Positions 8,011 through 14,008 of a stretch of DNA of 14,008 nt are shown one piece after another. The position numbers and the translations under genes were made by a program. This stretch comes from an uncultured Parvularculaceae bacterium. GTDB lineage: Bacteria > Pseudomonadota > Alphaproteobacteria > Caulobacterales > Parvularculaceae. Location: contig CAMYNO010000090.1 in NCBI GenBank assembly GCA_947259815.1, forward strand, positions 1 through 14,008. The letters are read 5' to 3'. The notes beneath the pieces are model-generated. The model was not told where the DNA came from, did no database searches, and saw nothing but the letters and a program-made list of their open reading frames with translations. Position 1 is the first letter of the stretch; each line of letters starts with the position of its first letter.

Positions 8011-8065
8011 CCGCGGTCATCACCGCGACGTCGCTGTTACCTCCCTGATGCAGTATTGTCTGCAT
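7922..8065 (-). CDS. ilv-leu operon leader peptide (attenuator peptide, IlvL-like)
   Basis: Short ORF of 47 codons ending 24 nt before the terminator hairpin. Residues 21-35 read LPLVLALVLLLVVLI: eight Leu, four Val and one Ile in 15 positions. They include the adjacent codons CTA GTA, which end in A and look rare in this GC-rich DNA. This is the hallmark of a control peptide whose translation, not its product, matters. The ATG at 8065 is preferred because AAGAGG lies 7 nt upstream. An in-frame ATG at codon 16 (8020) would give 32 residues starting MTA, the same length and start as E. coli IlvL, but the nearest strong Shine-Dalgarno (GGGAGG) is about 19 nt away. The hydrophobic stretch could be misread as a small membrane protein, but the perfectly placed attenuator makes a leader far more likely. 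Confidence 0.88.
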   Translation of the reverse strand: MQTILHQGGNSDVAVMTAASLPLVLALVLLLVVLITNSLGAAMEPVR

Positions 8066-8220
8066 GACTTGACCTCTTATCGTGACGCAACAGTTGCGGC
8101 ACGCTCTGCCCATACAACAACTTTGCGTCAACACACAACAATAAACAGGCGGCTTTCAACAAATAATTTGCCGCAATTGGCGCAAACTCAGCGAAAATGG
8201 CAGATTCATCTAACGGCACA
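8066..8220 (-). promoter_or_regulatory. proA-ilv leader intergenic region, likely promoter of the ilv-leu unit
   Basis: This 155-nt gap is the largest in the cluster and must hold the ilv-leu promoter if that unit is transcribed separately from proBA. A TTGACG hexamer (8126-8131, minus strand) fits a sigma-70 -35 box, but the sequence 17 nt further on (CAGAGC) is a poor -10, so the start site is not resolved. The ribosome-binding site of the leader (AAGAGG) is at about 8073-8078. The region also carries two inverted repeats: TGACGCAA/TTGCGTCA at 8083-8090 and 8123-8130, and GCAAC-T-GTTGC at 8087-8097. Either could be a protein-binding site. Confidence 0.45.
8161..8186 (-). terminator. possible weak terminator after proA
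   Basis: On the transcript a TTTGC/GCAAA stem (8182-8186 with 8167-8171), with two further inner pairs, is followed by TTATTT. It lies about 35 nt after the proA stop. The stem is short and AT-rich at its base, so termination would be partial at best and some proBA transcripts may run into the ilv leader. Confidence 0.28.
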
Positions 8221-9483
8221 TCACGGTCGTATTTGGCCCTCTCCGCGCACGACGTTTTTATAGCTCGTCAATTCCTCCACACCGACCGGTCCGCGAGCGT
8301 GAAGCCGCCCGGTGGCAATGCCGATTTCAGCGCCAAGACCAAATTCGCCGCCATCGGCAAACTGCGTCGATGCGTTATGCAAAACAATGGCGCTGTCGAC
8401 GCTTTTCAGAAACTGGTCGGCGGCGTCGGCATTTTCTGTGACAATCGCATCTGTGTGACCCGATCCGTATCGGGCAATATGGTCAATCGCCCCTTTAACG
8501 CCATTGACCGCTGCGACACTGATGACCGCATCTAGATACTCTGTATAGAAATCTTCCGCCGTCGCGGGCGCTGCGTCCGGGTCGATGGCGTGGACCGCTT
8601 CATCAGCGCGGATCTCGCAACCGGCCTCGCGCAATGCCGCCGCGACAGACGGCCAGAGTTCTTTCAGCGCCGCCTCGTCGATCAACAAGGTTTCCGCAGC
8701 GCCGCAAACGCCGGTGCGCCGCATTTTGGAATTTACGGTTATAGCTACAGCTTTTTCCGGGTCAGCGGCGCGATCCAGATAGACGTGGCAAATGCCGTCA
8801 AGGTGGCTTAACACCGGCACGCGCGCATCGCTCTGGACCCGCGACACCAGAGATTTACCGCCACGAGGTATCGCAAGATCAATGGCGCCGTCGAGGCCGG
8901 AAAGGATAGCGCCAACCGCCGCACGATCAGGGGTGTTGACGAATTGCGCCCCGCCTTCGGGCAAGCCCGCCGCGATGCAGGCTTTCTGGAAACAATCAAA
9001 AAGCTCGGCATTCGTCTCAATACATTCGGACCCGCCGCGCAGGATCACCGCATTGCCCGCTTTCATCGCAATCGCCGCCGCGTCAATCGTAACATTCGGC
9101 CGGCTTTCATAAATGACGGCGACAACACCGATCGGAACCGCCACACGGGCAAATTGAAGACCGTTCGGCCGCCGCCATTCCTTGACCGTTTTTCCCACCG
9201 GATCATCAAGGGCGGCGACATCGCGCAATGCGTTGCATATCCCGTCGATGCGTGCAGGCGTTAAAACCATGCGGTCGACAAAAGCCTCCCCCTTACCGGC
9301 GGCTCTTGCATCGTCCACCTCGCGGGCGTTAGCCGTCAGAATCGCGTCCTCGCGAGATTTTATTTCCGCTCCTGCAGCGAGGAGCGCCTGGTTTTTTTGC
9401 TCAGTCGTCACCGTCTTCATCACGCGCGCTGCCGCTTTCGCCGCCGCGCCGATTCTATTCATGATATCCTCAGTTGAAGTCAT
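8221..9483 (-). CDS. proA: glutamate-5-semialdehyde dehydrogenase (gamma-glutamyl phosphate reductase)
   Basis: Reduces gamma-glutamyl phosphate with NADPH to glutamate-5-semialdehyde, the second step of proline synthesis. At 420 residues it matches E. coli ProA (417). Aldehyde-dehydrogenase-superfamily motifs are present: VPIGVVAVIYESRPNVTIDA (116-135), KAGNAVILRGGSE (141-153), AIPRGGKSLV (204-213) and the catalytic Cys260 in RRTGVCGAAETLL. The listed ATG overlaps the proB stop as ATGA, which suggests translational coupling, but no ribosome-binding site precedes it. A second in-frame ATG at codon 8 (9462) has GAGGA just upstream and could be the real start, giving 413 residues. The stop is followed by the gap that contains the ilv leader promoter region. 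Confidence 0.97.
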   Translation of the reverse strand: MTSTEDIMNRIGAAAKAAARVMKTVTTEQKNQALLAAGAEIKSREDAILTANAREVDDARAAGKGEAFVDRMVLTPARIDGICNALRDVAALDDPVGKTVKEWRRPNGLQFARVAVPIGVVAVIYESRPNVTIDAAAIAMKAGNAVILRGGSECIETNAELFDCFQKACIAAGLPEGGAQFVNTPDRAAVGAILSGLDGAIDLAIPRGGKSLVSRVQSDARVPVLSHLDGICHVYLDRAADPEKAVAITVNSKMRRTGVCGAAETLLIDEAALKELWPSVAAALREAGCEIRADEAVHAIDPDAAPATAEDFYTEYLDAVISVAAVNGVKGAIDHIARYGSGHTDAIVTENADAADQFLKSVDSAIVLHNASTQFADGGEFGLGAEIGIATGRLHARGPVGVEELTSYKNVVRGEGQIRP

Positions 9484-10634
9484 TGGTCCGGCGTTCCGTT
9501 CAATGCCATATCATTTTTCTCGATCACCGCCGGACGCCGGCGATATCCCAGCAATTCTTCGATCTCATTGGACTTGCATCCGGCGATCCTGACAATTTCA
9601 TTGGCGCTATAGGCGGAAAGCCCCTTGCCGATGGCGCGTCCCTGAGCCCCGATCAGAGAAACCGCATCGCCGCGCACGAATTCACCATCGACCCTCGTTA
9701 TCCCGGCCGGCAACAGGCTTGCCCCATCGCGCAACGCTTTTTCCGCGCCGGCGTCGATATGGATTGCACCCGATGGACTCAGCCGCCCAGCAATCCAACG
9801 CCGCCGCGCATTCGCCGTGCCGCTCGCCTCGCAGATCATCGTCGATGGCCCGCCCGCAAGCACGGCGCTGAGCGGCTTTTCAATGTGGCCGGGCGCAATG
9901 ATAGTGGCGCATCCGGTCTGCGCCGCAATCTTCGCGGCGGCCAGTTTTGACGCCATCCCGCCAGAACCAAGACCGGCCGCATTGTTCGGGCCCGACGCAG
10001 CCTGTTCGATTTCGGGCGTGATCGTTTCGATGACATCAAATCGTTTTGCACTCTCGCTCAACCGTGGATCAGCGTCATAGACGCCATCGACATCGGAAAG
10101 AATGAGCAAGGTGTCGGCTTCAACAATCTGCGCCACATGGGCGGCCAGCCGGTCATTGTCGCCATAGCGAATTTCACTGGTCGCCACCGTGTCGTTTTCG
10201 TTAACGACAGGAACGGCGCCAAGGTCAAGCAGGGTACGGAAGGTTGCGCGGGCGTTGAGATAGCGCCGCCGGTTTTCAGTGTCGTCAAGAGTGATCAGAA
10301 TCTGCGCCACGCTAAGGCCGCACGAACTGAACGCCGCCTGCCAGAATTGCACCAGCGCCGCCTGACCCGCCGCTGATGCGGCTTGTTTTTCCTCAAGCCG
10401 CAAGCCCCGGCCGAGGTTTAGTTGCCGGCGTCCAAGGGCAATGGCGCCAGAAGAGACGATAATGATTTCAACGCCGTTTTCTCGCAATTCGGCGAGTTCG
10501 CCCGACAATTCCGCGAGCCAAGGGGCGCGCACGCCGCCATCCTCCGCACACAGAATGGCGGAGCCGACTTTTACGACGAGCCGGCGGGCGTCGCGGAGGC
10601 GTTCCCCCGCTCTCAATGTCTTGCTCTGTGACAT
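9480..10634 (-). CDS. proB: glutamate 5-kinase with C-terminal PUA domain
   Basis: Phosphorylates glutamate to gamma-glutamyl phosphate, the committed step of proline synthesis, probably as a transient complex with ProA. It has 384 residues. The amino-acid-kinase fold carries VVKVGSAIL (20-28), SSGAIALG (61-68), EKQAASAAGQ (82-91), NENDTV (145-150), LSDVDGVYDADP (179-190) and GSGGMASKL (223-231). A PUA domain covers about 286-370, including SPSGAIHIDAGAEKAL and ALLPAGI-like sequence; it is common in bacterial ProB and absent from plant and some short bacterial kinases. The enzyme is normally inhibited by proline. The start lies 9 nt after the hom stop without a clear ribosome-binding site, and the stop overlaps proA, so proB is part of the metX-metB-hom-proB-proA string. 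Confidence 0.97.
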   Translation of the reverse strand: MSQSKTLRAGERLRDARRLVVKVGSAILCAEDGGVRAPWLAELSGELAELRENGVEIIIVSSGAIALGRRQLNLGRGLRLEEKQAASAAGQAALVQFWQAAFSSCGLSVAQILITLDDTENRRRYLNARATFRTLLDLGAVPVVNENDTVATSEIRYGDNDRLAAHVAQIVEADTLLILSDVDGVYDADPRLSESAKRFDVIETITPEIEQAASGPNNAAGLGSGGMASKLAAAKIAAQTGCATIIAPGHIEKPLSAVLAGGPSTMICEASGTANARRRWIAGRLSPSGAIHIDAGAEKALRDGASLLPAGITRVDGEFVRGDAVSLIGAQGRAIGKGLSAYSANEIVRIAGCKSNEIEELLGYRRRPAVIEKNDMALNGTPDQ

Positions 10635-10643
10635 GATGCGGGG

Positions 10644-11642
10644 TCAGCCAGACTTCCGCGGCGGCAGTTGTGCGCTCGCGAGTTCGAGATCGGTAAAAAG
10701 GCTGGCGACGGTTGGTGTTCTGCCGGCGCCTTTATCCGCGCAGGTTTCAACGGAACCATCCGCCAGACGAACGCGCAAGGCGTTCCCCTCGCCCTTCACT
10801 GCCGCGAAGAAATCGTCACTTGCTACTTTCACAAATGAAAGCGACGCCGAAACGGCGCCGCTTTTGTCTTTTCGTATGGTCGATAATTGTTTGTATACGC
10901 CGCCATCGGCGACGATCTTGCTCGCAAGGGCCTTGTCGAGCGCAGTCGTCTTGACCGCATTCATATCGATTTCCGCACCGAACGCTTCATAGCAAAGGAT
11001 CGATATCTTGGCGCGCGCATCATCGCCGGAAAGATCGGCTGTAGGATCAGGCTCGGCAAAGCCGGCGTCCTGTGCGCGCTTGACGGCGTCATCGAACCCG
11101 ACACCCGCCGCAAGAGCGGTCAGAATGTAGTTGACCGTGCCGTTAACAATGGCGTCCATCTCAACAATTTCGCCGCGCGCTTTCGCCCGCCGAACCGTCT
11201 CTACCATCGGCGCGCCGCCGCCGACCGAGGCTGAGTAAAAGAGATGCGCGCTATTGCGGTGCGCGATGTCGTGAAACTCGGCAAGCGATCCTGCGACCGC
11301 CTGTTTATTCGCCGAAACAATACCAATGCCGCGAGCCAATGCTTTTGCAATGAGCGTTTTCCCCGCCTCGCCATCGGGCAACGCGTCGATAACGACATTA
11401 GGCGCCGCGTTCAACAATTCGTCGATATCGCTTGAGAGCAACACATCGTCAGGCAGGCTTTTCCGGCTCTTCGACGGATCGCGCACCAAACCGCCGCAAT
11501 ACTCAAACGCATCGTCGTCGATAAGCCGCAGCGCCGCGCCCTCGCCGATCAGTCCAAGCCCGGCGACCGCGACACGCGTTTTACCTCTACCATCACGCAG
11601 GGCTTGCCTGGAGGGTTCGTTATCGATGACGTCTACGCACAT
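10644..11642 (-). CDS. hom: homoserine dehydrogenase, short form without ACT domain
   Basis: Reduces aspartate-4-semialdehyde to homoserine, the branch point to methionine and threonine. The N-terminal NAD(P) fold shows VAVAGLGLIGEGAAL (GxGxxG at 28-33) and SANKQAVA with Lys113. The catalytic domain has NGTVNYIL (168-175), then AQDAGFAEPDPTADLSG and DDARAK, with the expected catalytic Asp207 and Lys212. The C-terminus closes with AGRTPTVASLFTDLEL. At 332 residues it lacks the C-terminal ACT domain of the roughly 430-residue monofunctional enzymes and has no aspartokinase domain, so threonine feedback through an ACT domain is not expected. The ATG is 10 nt inside the end of metB. A GGAG sits too close to it to be ideal, and the first 20 or so residues before the Rossmann strand are a variable extension. 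Confidence 0.94.
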   Translation of the reverse strand: MCVDVIDNEPSRQALRDGRGKTRVAVAGLGLIGEGAALRLIDDDAFEYCGGLVRDPSKSRKSLPDDVLLSSDIDELLNAAPNVVIDALPDGEAGKTLIAKALARGIGIVSANKQAVAGSLAEFHDIAHRNSAHLFYSASVGGGAPMVETVRRAKARGEIVEMDAIVNGTVNYILTALAAGVGFDDAVKRAQDAGFAEPDPTADLSGDDARAKISILCYEAFGAEIDMNAVKTTALDKALASKIVADGGVYKQLSTIRKDKSGAVSASLSFVKVASDDFFAAVKGEGNALRVRLADGSVETCADKGAGRTPTVASLFTDLELASAQLPPRKSG

Positions 11643-12844
11643 GCTCCGACCGCTGGCTGTTGTTTGTTCAGATACGTCACATTGCCGGCCACGGCCGCGC
11701 CGTCAAGAGCAGCCAGAATATCCCGGACCAGATCGACACCGTGCTCAAGGCCGATTGAGAACCGCACGAGATGGTTCGAAATACCAGCGTCAGCGCGCGC
11801 TTCGGCAGTCATCCCCGCATGGGTCATCGCCGCCGGCAGGCAAACAAGACTTTCAAACCCGCCCAGAGATTCTGCAATGGTGAATATCTCAAGCTTTCGC
11901 AGCAACTCCAGCGCATCAATCTTGTCAGCGAACTCCACCGAAAACATCGAGCCAAAACCTTCCTGTTGGCGCGCGGCGATTTCATGGCCGGGATGAGATC
12001 CAAGCCCCGGGAAGAAGACTTTCGCAACGCGTGGATCGTCAACCAGCGCATCGACAACATCCTTCGCTGTCGCCTGCTGGCGTTCGATACGCGTGAATAA
12101 TGTACGCAGACCGCGCAGGGTCATGAATGAATCGAACGGCGCACCAGTGACGCCGGTGCAGTTCGCCCACCAGGCAAGCTCTTCACCAAGCGCTGCGTCC
12201 CGCGCGATGACCGCGCCGCCGACAACATCCGAGTGGCCATTGATAAATTTTGTCGTCGAGTGGATGACGACGTCACAGCCAAGGGCCAAGGGACGCTGCA
12301 GCGCCGGCGACAGGAACGTATTGTCGGCGACGACGATCGCGCCGACTTCGCGGGCGAAAGAAACCACTTTGGAAATGTCAGTAATGCGCAGCAACGGATT
12401 GCTCGGCGTTTCAATCAGAACGAGTTTGGGACGCTTTGCAAAGCCGGCGGCGAGCGCAGCGAGGTCCGTCTGATCGACATGAACGACCTTGAAATGACCG
12501 CGCTTGGCCCGCGCTGCAAGCAGTCGATGCGTACCGCCATAGCAATCATGCGGGGCCAGCACCACATCGCCCGGATTAACGAGGTTGAGCACCAGATCCA
12601 CCGCAGCCATGCCGGATGACGTGATCACCCCGCGCGCGCCACCTTCCAGTTCGGTGAGCGCCTCTTCCAGTTGCGCCCGCGTTGGGTTGCCCGACCGCGC
12701 ATAATCATATTGCGGCTTTTCACATGGATCGTTCCAATAATAATTGGCAGACAGATGAAGCGGCGGCGACACCGAATTATGCGCTTTATCGGCCGAAACG
12801 CCGGCGCCGGCGATAAGGGTTTCACGATGAAGACGATTGCTCAT
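11633..12844 (-). CDS. metB: cystathionine gamma-synthase (Cys/Met metabolism PLP enzyme)
   Basis: Pyridoxal-phosphate enzyme that probably joins cysteine to an O-acylated homoserine to give cystathionine in methionine synthesis. It has 403 residues. Family features run in order: YARSGNPTRAQLE (48-60), ITSSGMAA (74-81), DNTFLSP with Asp174, the PLP lysine Lys199 in HSTTKFINGHSDVVGG, AESLGGFESL (324-333) and VRFSIGLEHGVDL near the C-terminus. It overlaps metX by 4 nt (ATGA), which ties it to the acyl-homoserine made by that enzyme. Sequence alone does not cleanly separate cystathionine gamma-synthase from cystathionine lyase or O-acylhomoserine sulfhydrylase. The neighbour, and its length nearer 400 than the 430 of typical sulfhydrylases, favour the synthase. 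Confidence 0.87.
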   Translation of the reverse strand: MSNRLHRETLIAGAGVSADKAHNSVSPPLHLSANYYWNDPCEKPQYDYARSGNPTRAQLEEALTELEGGARGVITSSGMAAVDLVLNLVNPGDVVLAPHDCYGGTHRLLAARAKRGHFKVVHVDQTDLAALAAGFAKRPKLVLIETPSNPLLRITDISKVVSFAREVGAIVVADNTFLSPALQRPLALGCDVVIHSTTKFINGHSDVVGGAVIARDAALGEELAWWANCTGVTGAPFDSFMTLRGLRTLFTRIERQQATAKDVVDALVDDPRVAKVFFPGLGSHPGHEIAARQQEGFGSMFSVEFADKIDALELLRKLEIFTIAESLGGFESLVCLPAAMTHAGMTAEARADAGISNHLVRFSIGLEHGVDLVRDILAALDGAAVAGNVTYLNKQQPAVGACA

Positions 12845-13821
12845 TTACCTGACTCCTGAAGAAAATGCTGAATGAACGGGCCGATCGACGCGGCTTCCTT
12901 CAAAAACGCGTCGTGGCCATACTGGGATGCGATCTCGACATAACGCGCGCGCGCAACCGCGCCCGCGCAGCGTCGTATTTCCGATGGCGGTGAAAGCTGG
13001 TCGCCTTGCGCGGCGATAAAGAGCGTGCGGGCGGCGACCTTCGAAAGGTCAACCGCATGCCTGTCGATCGAATCGGACAGGGTGACAAAACGCTTGGCGC
13101 TCATATCAAAGGAGTCACCGCGCGAGATAAGGTATTCGCATACGGAATAAGGATCGCCCGCGCCCTCGCCCGGCGCATGCTCGAACCGGGCCGCAAATTC
13201 ACCCGGCGTGCGGTAAGTGACCATGGCCAATTGCCGCGCCAGCGCAACGCCTTGCGCCGCATCGCCGCGCTCTTCGGCAAAAGCAACGATACGCCGCTGT
13301 ATGCCGCGCAATGCCGTGCCAACGGGGTGCGGGCGCTCGGCGGCTGAAATGACAATCAGGTTTTCAATGCGTTGCGGAAACGACGCGGCGAACGCAAGCG
13401 CCACCATGCCGCCATAAGAGGAGCCAACAAACGAATGCAGCGATGAAACGCCAAGCGCATCGAGCGCCGTGGCGAGCGCATTCGCCTGATCCTGCGTCGT
13501 TATTGTCCGCGCCGCCTCCTCTGCATTCGGCAGAAAATCAAACCCTAAGGCGCAATAATTATTCAGATCGATTGACCGGCCCGCGGAAACATAGTCCCGC
13601 CACCAGCCTTTTTCGTCACCCGCGTCGGCGACAATGCGCCCCGCGGAAATGCCGCCGGCAACGGCGATGAGCGGTTTTGACGGATCACCATGAAGGCGCA
13701 AGGCTATGCGTGGATCGCTCAATGTCTCACCGCCGACGAGCTTAAAATCGGCAGGCAAATTCACAACCTCATCGCGCCAAGCGCGACAATCGCCTTCCTC
13801 GAATTTTAAAACCGCTGACAT
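12841..13821 (-). CDS. metX: homoserine O-acyltransferase, short MetX type (probably O-succinyltransferase)
   Basis: Alpha/beta-hydrolase-fold enzyme that acylates homoserine, the first committed step to methionine. The nucleophile elbow is GSSYGGMVAL with Ser135; Asp274 (GDQLSPP) and His303 (YGHDAFLKE) complete the triad. It has 326 residues against about 370-380 for classical MetX and has a compact lid. It resembles the short MetX proteins found beside metB and hom in Xanthomonas-type clusters, which are thought to use succinyl-CoA; this assignment is inference, and acetyl-CoA cannot be excluded. I chose the ATG at 13821 because AAGAGG lies 8 nt upstream; an in-frame TTG one codon earlier (13824) is possible. 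The gene is first in its unit, and its upstream region runs into the terminal inverted repeat, so the promoter cannot be defined. Confidence 0.88.
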   Translation of the reverse strand: MSAVLKFEEGDCRAWRDEVVNLPADFKLVGGETLSDPRIALRLHGDPSKPLIAVAGGISAGRIVADAGDEKGWWRDYVSAGRSIDLNNYCALGFDFLPNAEEAARTITTQDQANALATALDALGVSSLHSFVGSSYGGMVALAFAASFPQRIENLIVISAAERPHPVGTALRGIQRRIVAFAEERGDAAQGVALARQLAMVTYRTPGEFAARFEHAPGEGAGDPYSVCEYLISRGDSFDMSAKRFVTLSDSIDRHAVDLSKVAARTLFIAAQGDQLSPPSEIRRCAGAVARARYVEIASQYGHDAFLKEAASIGPFIQHFLQESGK

Positions 13822-13844
13822 CAAGAATGCCTCTTCGTGCGTCG

Positions 13845-14008
13845 TTTCCGTCGCTCAACAGAGGCAATTCACAAGAGACCGATCGAACGAAATAACAGTC
13901 TTCGTCCGACTCATCTCTCGGAACTTTCGTTCCGAAAGATGAGTCGGACGAAGACTGTTATTTCGTTCGATCGGTCTCTTGTGAATTGCCTCTGTTGAGC
14001 GACGGAAA
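13845..14008. repeat. terminal near-perfect inverted repeat (80-bp arms, 4-nt loop), probable fold-back artefact
   Basis: Bases 13845-13924 are the reverse complement of 13929-14008, with a TTTC loop and a single mismatch (C at 13917 against A at 13936). The outer 72 bp are perfect. The repeat begins 20 nt upstream of the metX start region and ends exactly at the last base of the window. The inner TCGGAAC/GTTCCGA hairpin could have primed a self-copying event during library preparation. The total length of 164 nt is close to a short-read length. The left arm is probably the true upstream region of metX and the right arm its copy. A real cruciform or a hairpin chromosome end is possible but less likely. 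No gene is seen in this stretch. Confidence 0.9.

Noticed and set aside
7922..8134. Seventy-residue reading of the ilv leader ORF as a small membrane protein
   Set aside because: The first 23 codons have no good ribosome-binding site and are Cys/Arg-rich upstream sequence. The hydrophobic run is the Leu/Val control region of an attenuator, with the terminator and alternative pairings precisely placed.
8221..8535. Plus-strand frames near the proA 3' end extending into the leader region
   Set aside because: They are antisense to proA and the leader, with no motif. The minus-strand assignment explains the region fully.
13822..13936. SAM-II or another SAM-sensing riboswitch upstream of metX
   Set aside because: I looked because such elements often precede metX or metA in alphaproteobacteria. 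No SAM-II core or other known SAM aptamer pattern was recognisable in the unique part of this stretch.

Overview
The window holds a tightly packed set of amino-acid biosynthesis genes, all read from the minus strand. The GC-rich codon use, the protein styles and the metX-metB-hom block suggest a proteobacterium. I favour an alphaproteobacterium, but there is no rRNA or other marker gene to settle it. No mobile element, CRISPR array, tRNA or rRNA was seen.

Layout in the direction of transcription (high to low coordinates). First unit: metX (homoserine O-acyltransferase), metB (cystathionine gamma-synthase), hom (homoserine dehydrogenase), proB (glutamate 5-kinase) and proA (glutamyl phosphate reductase). 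Neighbours overlap by 4 to 10 nt or sit 9 nt apart. A 155-nt gap follows, then a second unit: a leader peptide with an attenuator, ilvD, ilvC, ilvB, ilvN, leuA and leuC. The window edge cuts leuC after 368 codons. The second unit covers the common branched-chain steps (acetohydroxyacid synthase, ketol-acid reductoisomerase, dihydroxyacid dehydratase) and the first steps of the leucine branch.

The most informative find is the ilvD leader. A 47-codon ORF at 7922-8065 carries 13 Leu/Val/Ile codons in a stretch of 15. It is followed by a rho-independent terminator (7866-7897) just before ilvD. The three pairings of a classical ribosome-mediated attenuator can be read directly: a protector hairpin (segments 1:2), an antiterminator (2:3, eight perfect base pairs) and the terminator (3:4). 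The whole ilv-leu unit is therefore probably controlled by charging of tRNA-Leu and tRNA-Val, and perhaps tRNA-Ile.

Other points: the ketol-acid reductoisomerase has an unusual cofactor-specificity loop. The ilvN-leuA gap holds a 12-codon mini-ORF and a 9-bp hairpin. The right end of the window (13845-14008) is an almost perfect 80-bp-arm inverted repeat that ends exactly at the last base. That is most likely a fold-back sequencing or assembly artefact at a contig end, so the sequence past about 13936 should not be trusted as genomic.
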